From: Choristoneura fumiferana
Lineage: Eukaryota; Arthropoda; Insecta; Lepidoptera; Tortricidae
DNA length: 64,000 bases
Assembly: GCF_025370935.1 (NCBI RefSeq)
Contig: NC_133493.1
Span: 5,505,069 to 5,569,068, forward strand
Direction of reading: 5' to 3'
Shown here: piece after piece, positions 1-12,700 of the stretch
How positions within the stretch are numbered: position 1 is the first letter of the stretch
Layout: every line of letters begins with the position of its first letter
Program-made: the position numbers and the translations under genes
The notes under the pieces: generated by a model
What the model saw: only the letters and a program-made list of their open reading frames with translations
What the model was told of the DNA's origin: nothing
Database searches by the model: none

Positions 1-659
1 GCGGACCGAGACGAGACCGAATAAGATCGTTTACGAGGAACTAGTTATTTTCGGTCCGCGATGGGAATTCATTCTTTTTAGTTCTTAGTTCAGGACCGAC
101 TCAAGCCTACTGTAATATCATACTCGTCAAACTGAACAACATTAGTTCAGCGACTTTTAAAAATAATTAGTTTTTAATTTTTATTACACTTTTAAGTTTA
201 TTCGAAGAAGCAATGTAAAGCGAAATGCTTGATGTTTGTAGTGTGAAAGGCAACGTCAGTTGTGTTCCAGGATGGCGTACATTGATAGCAGTATTTAATT
301 TGTATGAAAAAAGGATAATCTAAAGACTCCATTATTTTTCAAAGTCGCTTTCAACTGATGTTGTTCAGTTTTACGAGTACGATCTATGTTTTTTAATTAT
401 TTGCTCGTATTACAGGCCACACCCGGTATATTTTTTGGAAATTCCTAGGAGATTTTTTGTCAAAGCTCGGTATTTCAATCTCGGTACTTTACCGTGATTT
501 CATTACTGTCTTAGCGAATTAATAAAAGATAATACTCAGAGTTAGCTTTTTATGAAAACAATAAAGACAGAATTGAAATGTATACCTAATCCACTTCTGC
601 TACTGATTGAACAAGCTTGCGATTATGATAATAAAATTTAAGCAGTCTTTTATTTCCAG
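1..659 (+). other. intron sequence upstream of first visible exon
   Basis: No coding signal. It ends in the acceptor TTTATTTCCAG before exon 1. Positions 104-428 are an inverted-repeat element (listed separately). The rest is AT-rich and unassigned. Earlier exons of the gene must lie left of the window. Confidence 0.7.
104..428. mobile_element. TIR element, ACCGGGTGTGGCC family, diverged copy 1
   Basis: It ends in ACAGGCCACACCCGGTA and shares long stretches with the complete copy at 59371-59738, for example TCGTCAAACTGAACAACATT and the region around 230-300. The left terminal repeat is shortened. No ORF, so a non-autonomous DNA-transposon relic. Confidence 0.7.
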
Positions 660-751
660 GTACATCTACAATGTACCATAAATGCACAGCATCCAGCTAA
701 ATTTATATGGGAAAGAGATGGAAAAATGATTACATCTAATATTGATTCAAG
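660..751 (+). CDS. Dscam-like: exon 1 in window: Ig5, first half
   Basis: Acceptor TATTTCCAG|G, donor AAG|GTGAGA, 92 nt. Residues 1-30 include VHLQC (first Ig cysteine, C5) and KFIWERDGK with the core Trp of strand C. The exon ends after two bases of an Arg codon completed by exon 2. Confidence 0.85.
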
Positions 752-3700
752 GTGAGAATGAAGTATTATTTTTTATTAAATGATATTGTAACGGATAACT
801 CACATCTTAAACCGAGTTTAGCTCGACATGTTTCGAGCTATTTCGTAGCCCTTCTTCTCAGGAGCACGCGACTCGGCGGCTGCCGCAACACGCACACTAC
901 GCGCCACCGCTCTGCTCGTGCGACTTTGGCTACGAAATAGCCCGAAACATGTCGAGCTAAACTCGGTTTAAGACGTGAGTTATCCGTTACAATATCATTT
1001 AATATGAGTGAGTCTCACGGTAGTTTCATGTTATTTTTTATTTGATTAATTGTTGTTTTGAAAATATTTCTTACAATCAGTTATTTAACATGCAATGACA
1101 TGTTTTTTTGTTTGTGTCTATGTTGACTTACTGTCGGATCGACATAAAAAGAGGATGCGCAGGTTTGTATGGACTCTGGCCTGGGGACCAATAACGACAA
1201 GCCATGACAATGTATCATTGGAAAGGTATTTTCATATTCTACAACTTTCTGTATTAGTCAGTCAAAACCACAGGTCAAAAAAATTACTTTCATAAAGATT
1301 CTTTCTAAATACCACCCACGTACTACGAGTACGTACAAATTTCGTAGTGATTTTCAAAATATGTAATAATAAAACATAACCCTCATTCGGGCAGTTGGGT
1401 AAAAATTAATATATCAGCATATTTTGCAAGCTGGTTGACGAGATTGTATTTTAATTTTCATAATGATGCTTAAGATTACTTTTATTAGGTAAATATTAAA
1501 CCTTCAACAAAAGCAAAATAACACTCTTGTAACCTTATAAAAACTTTTAATCAAATCAACTACGAACATCATTCTACAAAGTGCACCTCGGCAACTGCAG
1601 GGCTACTACGAAACTCGAAACTCGAAGTTCGTGTCGTACGGTCCCTCTGACACTATACTATTTAATACGAGAGCGAGAGGGACGGTAGGTACGATACGAA
1701 CTTCGAGTTTCGAGTTTCGTAGTAGCCCTGCTGGCCCTATACTACGAAAAATTTGAACTTCGTATCATGCCTTTCCGCTGACGCTAATATTATTTAATAC
1801 GAGAGTGAGAGGGACGGTACGATGCAAACTTCGACTTTCGAACTTCGTAGTTGCCCCCTGGATTTAAAATTTTTACTGTGCTTTATTTCTTTTGAGTTTG
1901 CTTTTTAGTGGCAATTAAGTCTTGTGTTACAGACTGGCAATCTTGCTAGAAAATTAAGAGATTTAGTTCCAATTGGAACCACTAAACTCGTCGGCGCTGG
2001 CGTAGATTTATTCAACCGAAGTTGCCAAGTTCAATAATTAAATTTAGTAAAGATTTACAACAGTAAAAATATTAATAAGTAATATTTTTAAATGAGATTT
2101 ATGAGTAATCAAAAATATTCTGAGGGTTAATTAAAAAAAAGTTTTAGTTGAAAACATATAGTTTTAAATGCAAGCTTTCTTGCTGGCTGGCTGTATAATC
2201 CGCGTTGAATTTCAAATCAATTCGATCAATACAAGATAAATATTTTTTTATTTGCAATATATAAAGACAAGTTAAAGTACAATTCAATAGAATCTGACAA
2301 TTTTCTACATATTTAAGACACCCTATCGTGGGCACACTTGTTATATATGTCCCTGTTGTTGCAATTATCATCTAAAAGGAATCAAAAAAGAATAATAGTC
2401 ACATCACAAAGCCTTAGGCAACCCGGTGTTTATATTAGTAGGCTGGAAGTGTCTACAGGATTGTCAGATTTCTATTGAATTGGAGTTTATATACAAACTT
2501 TGCAAGTTAAATAAAAGCTTGTATTTATGCAAAGTACAATAACGTACCTAATAACAATATTAGATGAGATACAGATGTGAAACTAAATTTTCGGCAGTGT
2601 TTATGGATATTTGCTACGCGTGTTTCCGGCCCGGTGGGACTCTCCACTCCTGCGGAGATAGATACACCCACCTATAACCAACTTATATTTTCTTTGAACG
2701 TACCATACTAACACTAGCTCTTAGGACATTGTTACTTATATGGATTTTTATTCGAATGAAATAAATTGAATTTAATTTAATTAATTAAATTAAATTCAAT
2801 TTATTTCATTCGAATAAAAATTAAATTACTTTAAAGTAATTTATGTATTTTTTCTTAATTGGATAAATTTATTGGAAGTCGAGGTCATCAGCTATTAAAT
2901 AAAAAAAATAAAAAGTAAAAAGACATTTATTGCCACATAAAAAAAAAATACACTGAACATTACAAAATACAAAAATAAAAAAAAAACAGACACGTTACAA
3001 ATATGTGGCAATAGGCTCAAGCTCAGCATTCACATGCGGCGCTGATTTTCAGCCTGCGCCCGCCTCGCGGCACGTTTAACACAGTACGAAAGGGTAAACA
3101 CACAAAAGTATTTATATTAAAAAAAAAACCATTTAAAAAAAACACGTAAGGGTGGTATAAAAAAAAGAAAATGGGAGATCTGGCAATTCTGTTCTAAGAG
3201 ATGGCATTTACATTCCTAGCGGGTTCTTGTGGATTTTTTGGGGTAGCATCCATTTCCATCTAGGTTCCAATTTGCACTGAAATTAGCATCCTCCTAATTT
3301 TTTCCTTGAAAACTGGGAAAGACATGTTGGTTCGCAGCGGGGGAGGAAGATCATTCCATATCTTAGAGGCACGGAAACGAAAACTTCCTCTAAACCCCAC
3401 GGACCTATGTTTAGGGATGATAACTTTGTTGGCGTGCATGCTCCGGACACCCCGGTCGCGTCCCGCCCTAGGCCACGTAAACTTGTCATACAAGTATTGC
3501 GGTCGTTGTGTATATATTATTTTATGCACCTGAGTCGTCAGGTGCAAATCCCGTCGGGCCGACATATTCAGTATCTGTCTCTCGTTCAAGTAAGGCGTAA
3601 CGTGCGCGCGCCTGGGCACCCCAAAGCAAAATCTCATGCACGCATTTTGAACGCGCTGAATAGCTCGCGCCGACTTTGCAAAAAGTCGAGGCCCCTACAC

Positions 3701-6700
3701 CGTATCACAGTAGTTGAACTGAGAGAGAACCAAGGCCTCAACTAGTAACTTACGCACCTCTTCGGACAAATACTGTCTCAAAGAGTAGAGGACTCTCAGT
3801 CTGTAGAAGGCACTTCTTATTTTTAAGTTTACGTGTTCGACATAACGCAACTCGCTATCCATCACAAGACCTAAGTTTTCTGGCTACATCAACTCTTTCA
3901 ATAGATTCCTGATCCAGTTCTATCGCTGGATCCATTTCCTTAAGTTTCTTACACTGATCTTTTGTGCCCAGTATCATATACTGTGTCTTAGATGCATATG
4001 GCGCTCAGATAATCTTTGACCAGGCGTTCCGCAGCTACCAAGTCATCGGGTCCAAAAGAATAATATACCTGTGTGTCATCTGCATATAAATGAACTTTAC
4101 AGTGCTTGACACAGCTCAAGAGGTCAGCTGTGAACAAAATAAACAAGATAGGACTCAAAATAGACCCCTGTGGTGTGCCTTGATGAACGGTCCTTATCCG
4201 TGACTTAGCGTGTTCTCCCTCAGTATTGTCTATTCCCACATATTGAGTCCTGTTTGAAAGGTATGAGCGGAACCATCCTATTGCAGAGTCTGAGATCCCA
4301 TAGTATTTAAGCTTTTTCACCATATTCCTTTCCTTTTCGCAGGTATGATATAAGTCAGTCTCTAACCCCCGATGGGGGGGTGGTATCACAAATGAACATA
4401 TCACACGTACGCGTGGACGATGGGGGGTTATTCTCCTGCATCGCGCTCCATGGGGATGCTCAAATGTCACATCAAGACAGGGTTAATGTTTATGGTGAGT
4501 TTAGTACATAATGGCCCCAAGGTCACGTGCCAAACGAGAACTAGAGACTAAACATTTCACTATTGATATGTTCAAAAGGACAAGTTTTAACCAGTGGTTG
4601 TCCTTTTGCGCCATGTTTTCTGCGTCCCTTTCTCGCAACTTTTTCAGAGACTTACCCCCTTATTCATAAACGACAATCAAACCTATTTTAGTTAAAATGC
4701 CGCTAAAATTCGTTTGTCCTTATCTGTCACTTCGACATTTGTATTTGTTAGAAAGGGACAAAGCATTTGTTAGTTAACATAGGCTTGTTAAGTTTTATGA
4801 ATAAGGGGGTAAAAGATTGAGGCCTATTTTCTGGCTAAATTTATTAGACGCCATTCAGTAGGTAGGTATGAACTAGGTCGAAAAAGCCTCGTACACTTTA
4901 TAATCATTCAACGATATCAAATTCAAAATCAAGCACAGACGTGACGATCTCTTTCGTATCTTTAGTAGATCTCGAGTTACAGCATCCGCACTAAGACCGC
5001 GTTCTATATGCGCCGGCATTAGCGCGGTGGCCATCTTCACTATTCATTGCGTGTGCTCCCTGGCAACCATTGTGCGGCGAGTGTCTCAGCCGCGCAATTA
5101 ACAGAGAACATGTTCAACACTCCGCTGCCGTACCGCCACCTGCTGGCGTCCAATCCGTAGTCTAAGAGAAAGGCCCAGGCTGTAAAAACCAGATTTCACA
5201 CCTAACGTATTAACCAAAATATTTGTTTCAGGTCCGCCCTATATTAGGACGTTGCCTCCACTAAAAGTCCAGAGCGGGCAAAGCGTAACTCTCAGATGTC
5301 CGTACTACGGATACCCCGTCAGGTAAATCTCTACAATTTTGCGTAGAAAATGATGTCTTTTTAATATTAACAAATTAAAATTCCATACTTGACGGACAGG
5401 ACTACAAAGGAGAAGAATATCTTTAGGGAAATCTCTTAAATCTTTATAAATAGGTCAATCAACTTCTTAATTATATCTCGATGCAATGACAATGTCTCAT
5501 GGATCACTCATTAGTGTTATCATAAGATAATACCATAATAATATGAGTACAAATCCACCAAAAGTTTGAGTCGTAATAATATAAAGTACTTAATTCTATT
5601 ATTGAATATGACCATGAAACTCATACTGAAATAAGTCCGAAACATGTCAAACTAAACTCGATTAAAGACGTGAGATTTCCGTTTTATTTCACTACAATTC
5701 AATTATTTTTAGAGAAATCACATGGGAATATAAAAGCAAGGAAATCAAACCAGATCCATTGCAATCGAGTCGTTACCGCAGATCCGTGCCCAGTATAGAA
5801 ATATTCGGTCGAAAACCCAAATTAAGAAACAAAAGGGACGCAACAGTAACAAACGACGGTGTTTTAAATATCGCCAAAGTTAGTAAAAGCGATAACGGGG
5901 CGCATTATGCTTGCGTTGTGAGAAGTCCGTCAGGAGAAATGGCTAAGAGATCATTTGAGCTGCAAGTGGTAGAGGCTCCTCAATTGGAAGATATTCTGCT
6001 GGCTCCTGATCTGCAAGAAGGCCAGATAGTGCAGATTCATTGTAATCTGAAAAGCGGAGATTCACCCGTTTATTATTCTTGGCTGAAAGACGGGAAGAAG
6101 ATTCCTAATCATTTAAAGGTAAGGACGAATGTTGCTGAAATCTAACTGCAGTTTTATTTATGGCAGTTGAAACACTTCTCACCCTTATCTAAATATTCTT
6201 TGTAAATCGTCAAAATAACAAATATTAATACTTTGTTGCACAATGTCGAGAATTTCTAAATAGAATTACAAATCACTTGGCAAAATCGGCTACCGTTGTA
6301 TCTTCGATTTAAACAAAGATGTACTGCAATGCTTAAATCATTTATGTCAGCAAAATATATCATTCATAACTTCCAAATCTACAGCTATTAATCTTTTTCC
6401 GTATTTCACATGACCAACACTTCCTTTTAAGAATTGGACTGCTTTGCCAAAATTCAGTCGCAGTTATAAAAAGATCGGGAAATAAAATATAAGTTTGCCT
6501 TCAAGTTCTGGGACCAACTAAGTAACGATCACATTTTTTCTAAAAACTTCTTCGTTCTTGATAGCAACGATCATCTGTTTAAAAAATTAGGTAACTGCAA
6601 AAAAAAACAATCATCGATACAGTTTACATAGTAACTATATTTAAGTGTTAATTAGACTTCTCTACTCAGAATACAGCAGTTAACTGATTTTTTTTTAATA

Positions 6701-9700
6701 AAATAAAATACGTGCTGATTTGTTTAATTGTATCGAGATTTTAACAGGTATCAAACATAGGTAAGTAGATTCCAGTTGTGTTGTGGAAGTTCCAATGATG
6801 CGGACAATGTCACCTCTCCTAGCGCGAACCGTATCCGTCCCTTTCTTTCTTACATTGTAAGGTAACGTCATTAAATTTAAAATGTAATCAGCAAGCTTAA
6901 AGCAAAGCTTAAAAGTCAAAGTATAATACATAAAAAAGTGAAAACATTTGGAAAACTTATTCCAAAATATTTTACTCAAATTATCATTTGGCGAAAAATT
7001 CATTTCCTAAAACAACTTATCGCAATTTTACAGTTAGTAATTTTTTTTTGGCAAAATTATTGTTTCAAAAATAATTACTTAGTCATGTTTCATATTACTA
7101 AGAATTATTTAGTCAAATGTATCGTTTGGCATAAAGTACTCTTCCCAAAATATTGCATCACATAATAACTTACTTTTCTAGTAGCAGTTCGTTTCTGTGG
7201 GGGACGCAGTTCTAACCTAACCTACTTTTATGGTAGCAGTTGGTTTTTGTGGTTCGTTCGTGTGCGAAGTGTAATTTTGAACAAACATTTTTTTGGAATA
7301 TAATATTAGCCAAAAGAATACATTTGCTTAGTAAACGTTTGTCGTAATTAAACTTGACAATGTAAAATTATGCCAAATGATAATTTGACCAAATGAATAT
7401 AATGCGAAATGTAAATATGCTAAAGATTCGTTTGGGAAGTGATATTTGGCGAAAAAAAAACGGCATCCGGCGCAGATATTGTTGTATTGTATTAATAATA
7501 TAAATATTTAGTTTATCTTACCTAGACCTTTAAATGGACAGTTCTTGAATATTATAATTTATTTTTTTCGGGATCTCGGAACCAGCTCAGCAATGAAATT
7601 TTCTACGTAAGGTGGTTTTCGATGATGAACAATCGATCTAGCTCAGTCGCCCAAATTTTTAATCATCCAAACTATAAATTAGTAAAAACTTGAAGATGGT
7701 TTAACACAAGGTTCACTTTCGAATTGTATCCTTTTCAGACTTAAACGTGTACAACCGGAGTCTGTACAAAGCCAAACCTTAATCGGATTATTAATTCCCC
7801 CACATTTCAGTTCATTCAGCGTAATATTCAAAATCGCTAACAAAGGCTCCACTGAGTAATTAAAGATTGGTTGAAATTGACTGAATTTGAAATATGGTTG
7901 GGAGAGTCTGGGGTACTGGCGTGTTAGGAACTGATCACATATGACATGTTGTGTTAAGTCTTTTGATGAGATGAGCATGTGGGGGATCACCAAGTTTTGC
8001 CGACCGCATGTAGCACTGGATTACCCAGTGTTTCATACCATATCAGGGGCAGGTAATACGCCACCACGTAATAAGGTTTGTGTCATACCGCACCAACAAC
8101 CCTTATGCTAGGGCCACACACATCGCGATAACGCGAACATTCGCTTTATCACAATGTGCGTAGCCGAATATTCGCGAATACTTCGGCACTTCGGGCGAAG
8201 CCGCAGACACTTCGCCCCATTGTCGATAAACTAGCGCATAATCAAAGGGTTTATTTATCGATCGATATTTCTTTGTTTGCAATGTGGCCATGCATAATGC
8301 CGTAGGCCGAAGACGAAGTTTTATCTCCACAGCACCTGAATCGATCATTTAAATTTGTTTTAATTTCAGATACTGGAGAGAAACCTCGAAGTGTTCAGTG
8401 TACTTATAATAAAGAATGTTTCGTTGGACCACTGCGGTACTTACACCTGTGTCGCAGCAAACCACGTTGCGAAAGTAAATCGGACTGTAAACCTTTATAT
8501 AAAAGGTAATTTTCACAACAATCAATTTAGGTCCGTTGCCTATTAGTCTATTACGTAGGAAATTCGAAAAATCCCTTTTAAGTGTACCCTAACCCTCAAG
8601 AAATATGTCAGCTTAATTTTTTTTATTTATTTATGATGGTGGAAGCCTTCTACACTTCCACTGAACGTAGATATAGTTACTCGTATATGTTTAGTTTTAG
8701 TTTTGTAACTAAGGGACTCCATACATCCCTGTATTATTATTATTCTTTTAAAGTATAGTAGTTTTAAAGTATTTTATTTGTAATTATTTTATTTTGAAAA
8801 AATGACTTTCTGGCAAGTTTCTTGCGGCGCATTCTTCTTGGCAATGATAGTCTTGATGAATGAAAGCGCTGACAGTTTTAAAGAAATGACTTGTAAAAGT
8901 GCCCATTGCGGCCTATTTACTGAATAAATGATTTGAATTTGAATTTGTATTTCAAGTCTTTCGCTCTGGTGGTTTAGGTTGTACTTTATTTGATATTCAG
9001 TCAGTTACAGTTGATGAAATTTGGTATCTTAGGCTTAAAGTAAACGATAGACATAAAAACCACTCGCAAAGACATAATGAAAAATAATGAACCGGTAACT
9101 AATATAAGAATGATGGAATCTTTAAGATCAGCTGTAACAGCGAGAGTATTTAATGACTACCTTCAACATAACTCGGGGTAGCTCTAAGCCGCGAAAAGTA
9201 ATTAGGATAACATCAATTAATTTAAATGAACCCTTATTATCTTAATTTAATTCGAACCGTTTAAATATTCCTGGAATACGCGCGAACTTTTGTTAATTAT
9301 AATTTCATTTGAGTGAAGTTCTTAATTAATTTTAATCTTAATTCAGTGGCACCGAAGTGGAGTGAGGAACCGCAGAATACGTCCCTGTTGTTGGGGAGAA
9401 GTGGGCACATATCCTGTAGTGCTAATGGGTACCCACAGCCCCAAACGCATTGGTTGAAAAAAGATGGTAAGAGATTTTTTGTAACCTTGCTTATATTTAA
9501 CTTGTCGTGTTTGTATTTTTATGTGGGTCCAACGGCTAGGAGGATTTTGATGAAGTTTGGTATTTAGATAGCTGGACATCTGAAGTAAACACATTATGCT
9601 GTTTTTTATTCCGATATTCCCGCGGGATCGCGACCAAACCTCGCAATCTCAATCGCTGAGCTTAGAGTCATGACGTGAAATTTTGCACGAAATTATTTAT

Positions 9701-12700
9701 AAAATTTTTAATCTTTATTTAACTTTAATAAAATACAGTTAAACTCATGGGCTACACTTATTTGGGCTACATTTGGAACATAGTACCTCCTCCTTTTTTT
9801 GAAGTTGGTTTAAAAGGGACAAATAATTCACATTATTTATTACCCTATAGTTTAAGGTCCCGTAGGAATTGACTAAAATCCCGGAATTTCAATTCAACTG
9901 CTGAATCTAATGGTTTACGCATGCGAAACCACGGGTAAAATGTAGTATTAAATTTTAACTGTTTTTAATTGTGGGAGGGAGGCAAACGTACAAGTGGGTC
10001 ATCTGATGGGAAATGATCGTCACTGCCCATGAGTACCAACTACTCAAGGAGAGTTATTGATGAACGGAACCCTACAAACACTGCGTGTGGTTTTGCCACC
10101 GTACCTAATCACGCAAACATCAGAATTATCAGAACACATTGCTACTTCTGTTTGTTTAAAGCTGGTTCCAAATACGCTTTGCCGGGCACAATCTGTAAAA
10201 GTAAATAGGAATACCTTTTGAATATATCCACCATCAAACGAACCCACTGAACTGAATACCGAACGGACGCGATTTTTAGTTCTTGATTGCGATCGAACGT
10301 GGATAATACTTTTTTTATTCCTTATTTTTTAACCCCCGACGCAAAAAGTTTGACCGCTATGTGTATCTGTCTGTCTGTCTGGCTGTCTGTGTGTATGTCT
10401 GTGGCACCGTAGCTCTTAAACGGGTGGACCGATTTGAATGCGGATTTTTTTATTTGGAAGCAGGTTTTCTAGCGATGGTTCTTAGACATGTTTTATCAAA
10501 ATCGGTTCAGCCGTTTTGAGATATTGAACTTTGAAGTGACAAAGACGGGGGTTTTCCAACTTTTTGTTGGTTAGGTTATTAATAACTACTAGTACTAGTA
10601 GTTAGTACTTTTTGGAAACTATAGGTCTGTAATAGTTGCATATAAATATTTGTAACCTTGCCTTTGTGTGACTGTTTGTTTCACAATAAATAAATAAATA
10701 AATAAAATAAACTAGAACTTAGTCCGTTTAGACATTTTGCCCCTGTAGGTACAGTCAAGGGCAAAGATATCGGCCAAAGTTACAAAAATATGTATACACG
10801 ACTTTATGCACTTAACATTAAGGCCGTGTATACATATTTTTGCAACTTTGGCCGTGTCGATATTTTGCCCTTGACTGTACATCCCTCACAAAAAAAAAAC
10901 AAGTAAGTTACTAAACGTCATAAGGGACCGAACAGCTGGCGATTTCCTTACAAAGTGTTACGAGTAGCAAGTATCTGTACCCTGCCTAAGGGAGCTGCTC
11001 ATAATATACTTTCACACCTCTCCTTCAGAAAAGTAACTTTTCCTCCCTGGCGAGAGGGAGCAAAGTGCAACTTTTCTGTTTAAGGCTTTTCTAAGTGTTT
11101 TATTGCAAATATTATTTTTTGAAAATAATAATTGTAAAGCCACGCCATTTTCTATTTTGTTCGATAATAATATTTAGAATATTTTTTTCAAGTTTCTTAA
11201 TGCTCGGTGTGTAAAGTTGTATGAGCCACTCGGGAGCAAAATTATTTTCATCTTGGGCGTTAACACTTGAATCCCTCATTACGCTCAAGATTCTACTTTA
11301 GAATCCCTCGCTACGCTCAGGATTCTATTGTAGAATCCTTCGCTACATTCTGGATTCAATTTACGCCCTCGCCGTAAATACACCATGTTGCTCCCTTGTG
11401 ACACAAATAACTATTTTCTCGTTAAGTTTAAGTTAAGGATAGTTGTAAGTAAATAGTTAGTTGAAAATCTTTTATCTATGAATATTTTTAATTTTGTTTT
11501 GCAGTGGTCTCCGAAGCGTGGCGACCTGTTTTGGAAATAGCAGGAGGCGGTGTCCTTAGCTTGTCCAACGGGTCTCTTATATTCGATACCGTGGCGCTGT
11601 CTGATGCAGGAGTCTACACGTGCCACGTTGAAAACGGTGTGGGCGAAGCGCTTAGCAAGACTTTATGGATATCTGTTAATAGTAAGTACATTTAATATCT
11701 GCCCACGGCCACTTTTCGTAGCGATGCTGTCGCGCGTTTCATAGGTACAGTCGGATGAGGTCGCTAGCTGTGTGTCCTCGCCCACATAACCACGATTCAG
11801 TCGCGATGCAAACGCGCTTCTGTCGCGGTTCAACCTCCCTCCCTTCACACCCTCCCTCCGTTCTCTCCACGATGTCGTCCGAAACCGTCGGGCTGTTGCA
11901 TCGATACACTCGCGATGCTGCGCAGCGCGTAAGGGCCTGGACACATGTCGCCACGGTGCCGTCTACGGTGTCACGGCGCGGCGCCGTATACCAAGCGCGC
12001 CGTGACACCGTAGACGGCACCGTACCGGCGACATGTGTCCGCCTTATTAGCTTTTACAAGTAAAACGCGAGACAGCATCGCTACAAAAAGTCGCCGCGGG
12101 CGAGGGCCCTTAGGGTTAAAATTCAATGACATACTTACCTACATATATTCTTAATTATTCATTTATTCGCTTTAAGTGTGGATTACAATGGTCTTAATCT
12201 AAGTGTTAATTAGCACACACTTAGCCAGTTCTAGCATGCAAATATTAGTATTGGGTATTAGATTTCTAAAATATTATTATTATTATTAAATGTCCTAGCA
12301 ATTTATTCAACATGTCAATATAACATTTATTACAAAGCAATAATTTAAGTAGGCACAATAATCCATTAGGTCGTGAATGACTACCTATAGTACAAGTGAA
12401 GAATCATATGAAAATCTCAGTAAACTTTTCTTACATCATACACGATGTATGCAAGGCATATTTATTAATTTTTCTTCATGCAAATACACAACAGCGTGAT
12501 ATGTTTTTATTTTTTTTATTTTTATGGATAATATTGGGGTGTATCTGTGACTTTTTTTTGTTACAGAGCCAGTCACGTTTGATATTGTAGTTAGAAATAT
12601 GACTGCGAAACTTGGTCAGCACGTCACTATAGAATGCCTAGCAAAGGGTGACGATCCTATAAGGATCATGTGGACCAGGAATGAAAAGCCGATTAACCCC

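Larger units (their letters stand above)
9467..11504 (+). other. intron inside Ig8
   Basis: Holds the repeats at 10325-10585, 10749-10880 and 11047-11404. Positions 9600-10320 show nothing I can name except a short match (GGCAAACGTACAAGTGGGTC near 9982) to the LINE tail seen at 28243-28455. Confidence 0.6.

Noticed and set aside
752..940. 62-codon plus-strand ORF after exon 1
   Set aside because: Lies across the intron start and the loop of a fold-back MITE; no splice or domain support.
3988..4470. 160-codon minus-strand frame overlapping exon 2, as a gene
   Set aside because: Its middle and end are the RT domain of a truncated LINE. The N-terminal third is only the antisense of exon 2 and carries no domain.
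6938..7165. 75-codon ORF before the Ig7 second-half exon
   Set aside because: Falls in the left arm of the fold-back array; translation of repeated AT words.
6119..9346. Alternative Ig7 exon cluster as in Dscam1/Dscam2
   Set aside because: I looked for a second Y-x-C exon flanked by AG/GT in the introns around exon 5 and found none by eye.
11739..12063. Three overlapping ORFs of 93-102 codons on both strands
   Set aside because: Explained by the symmetry and GC richness of the nested MITEs at 11701-12105.
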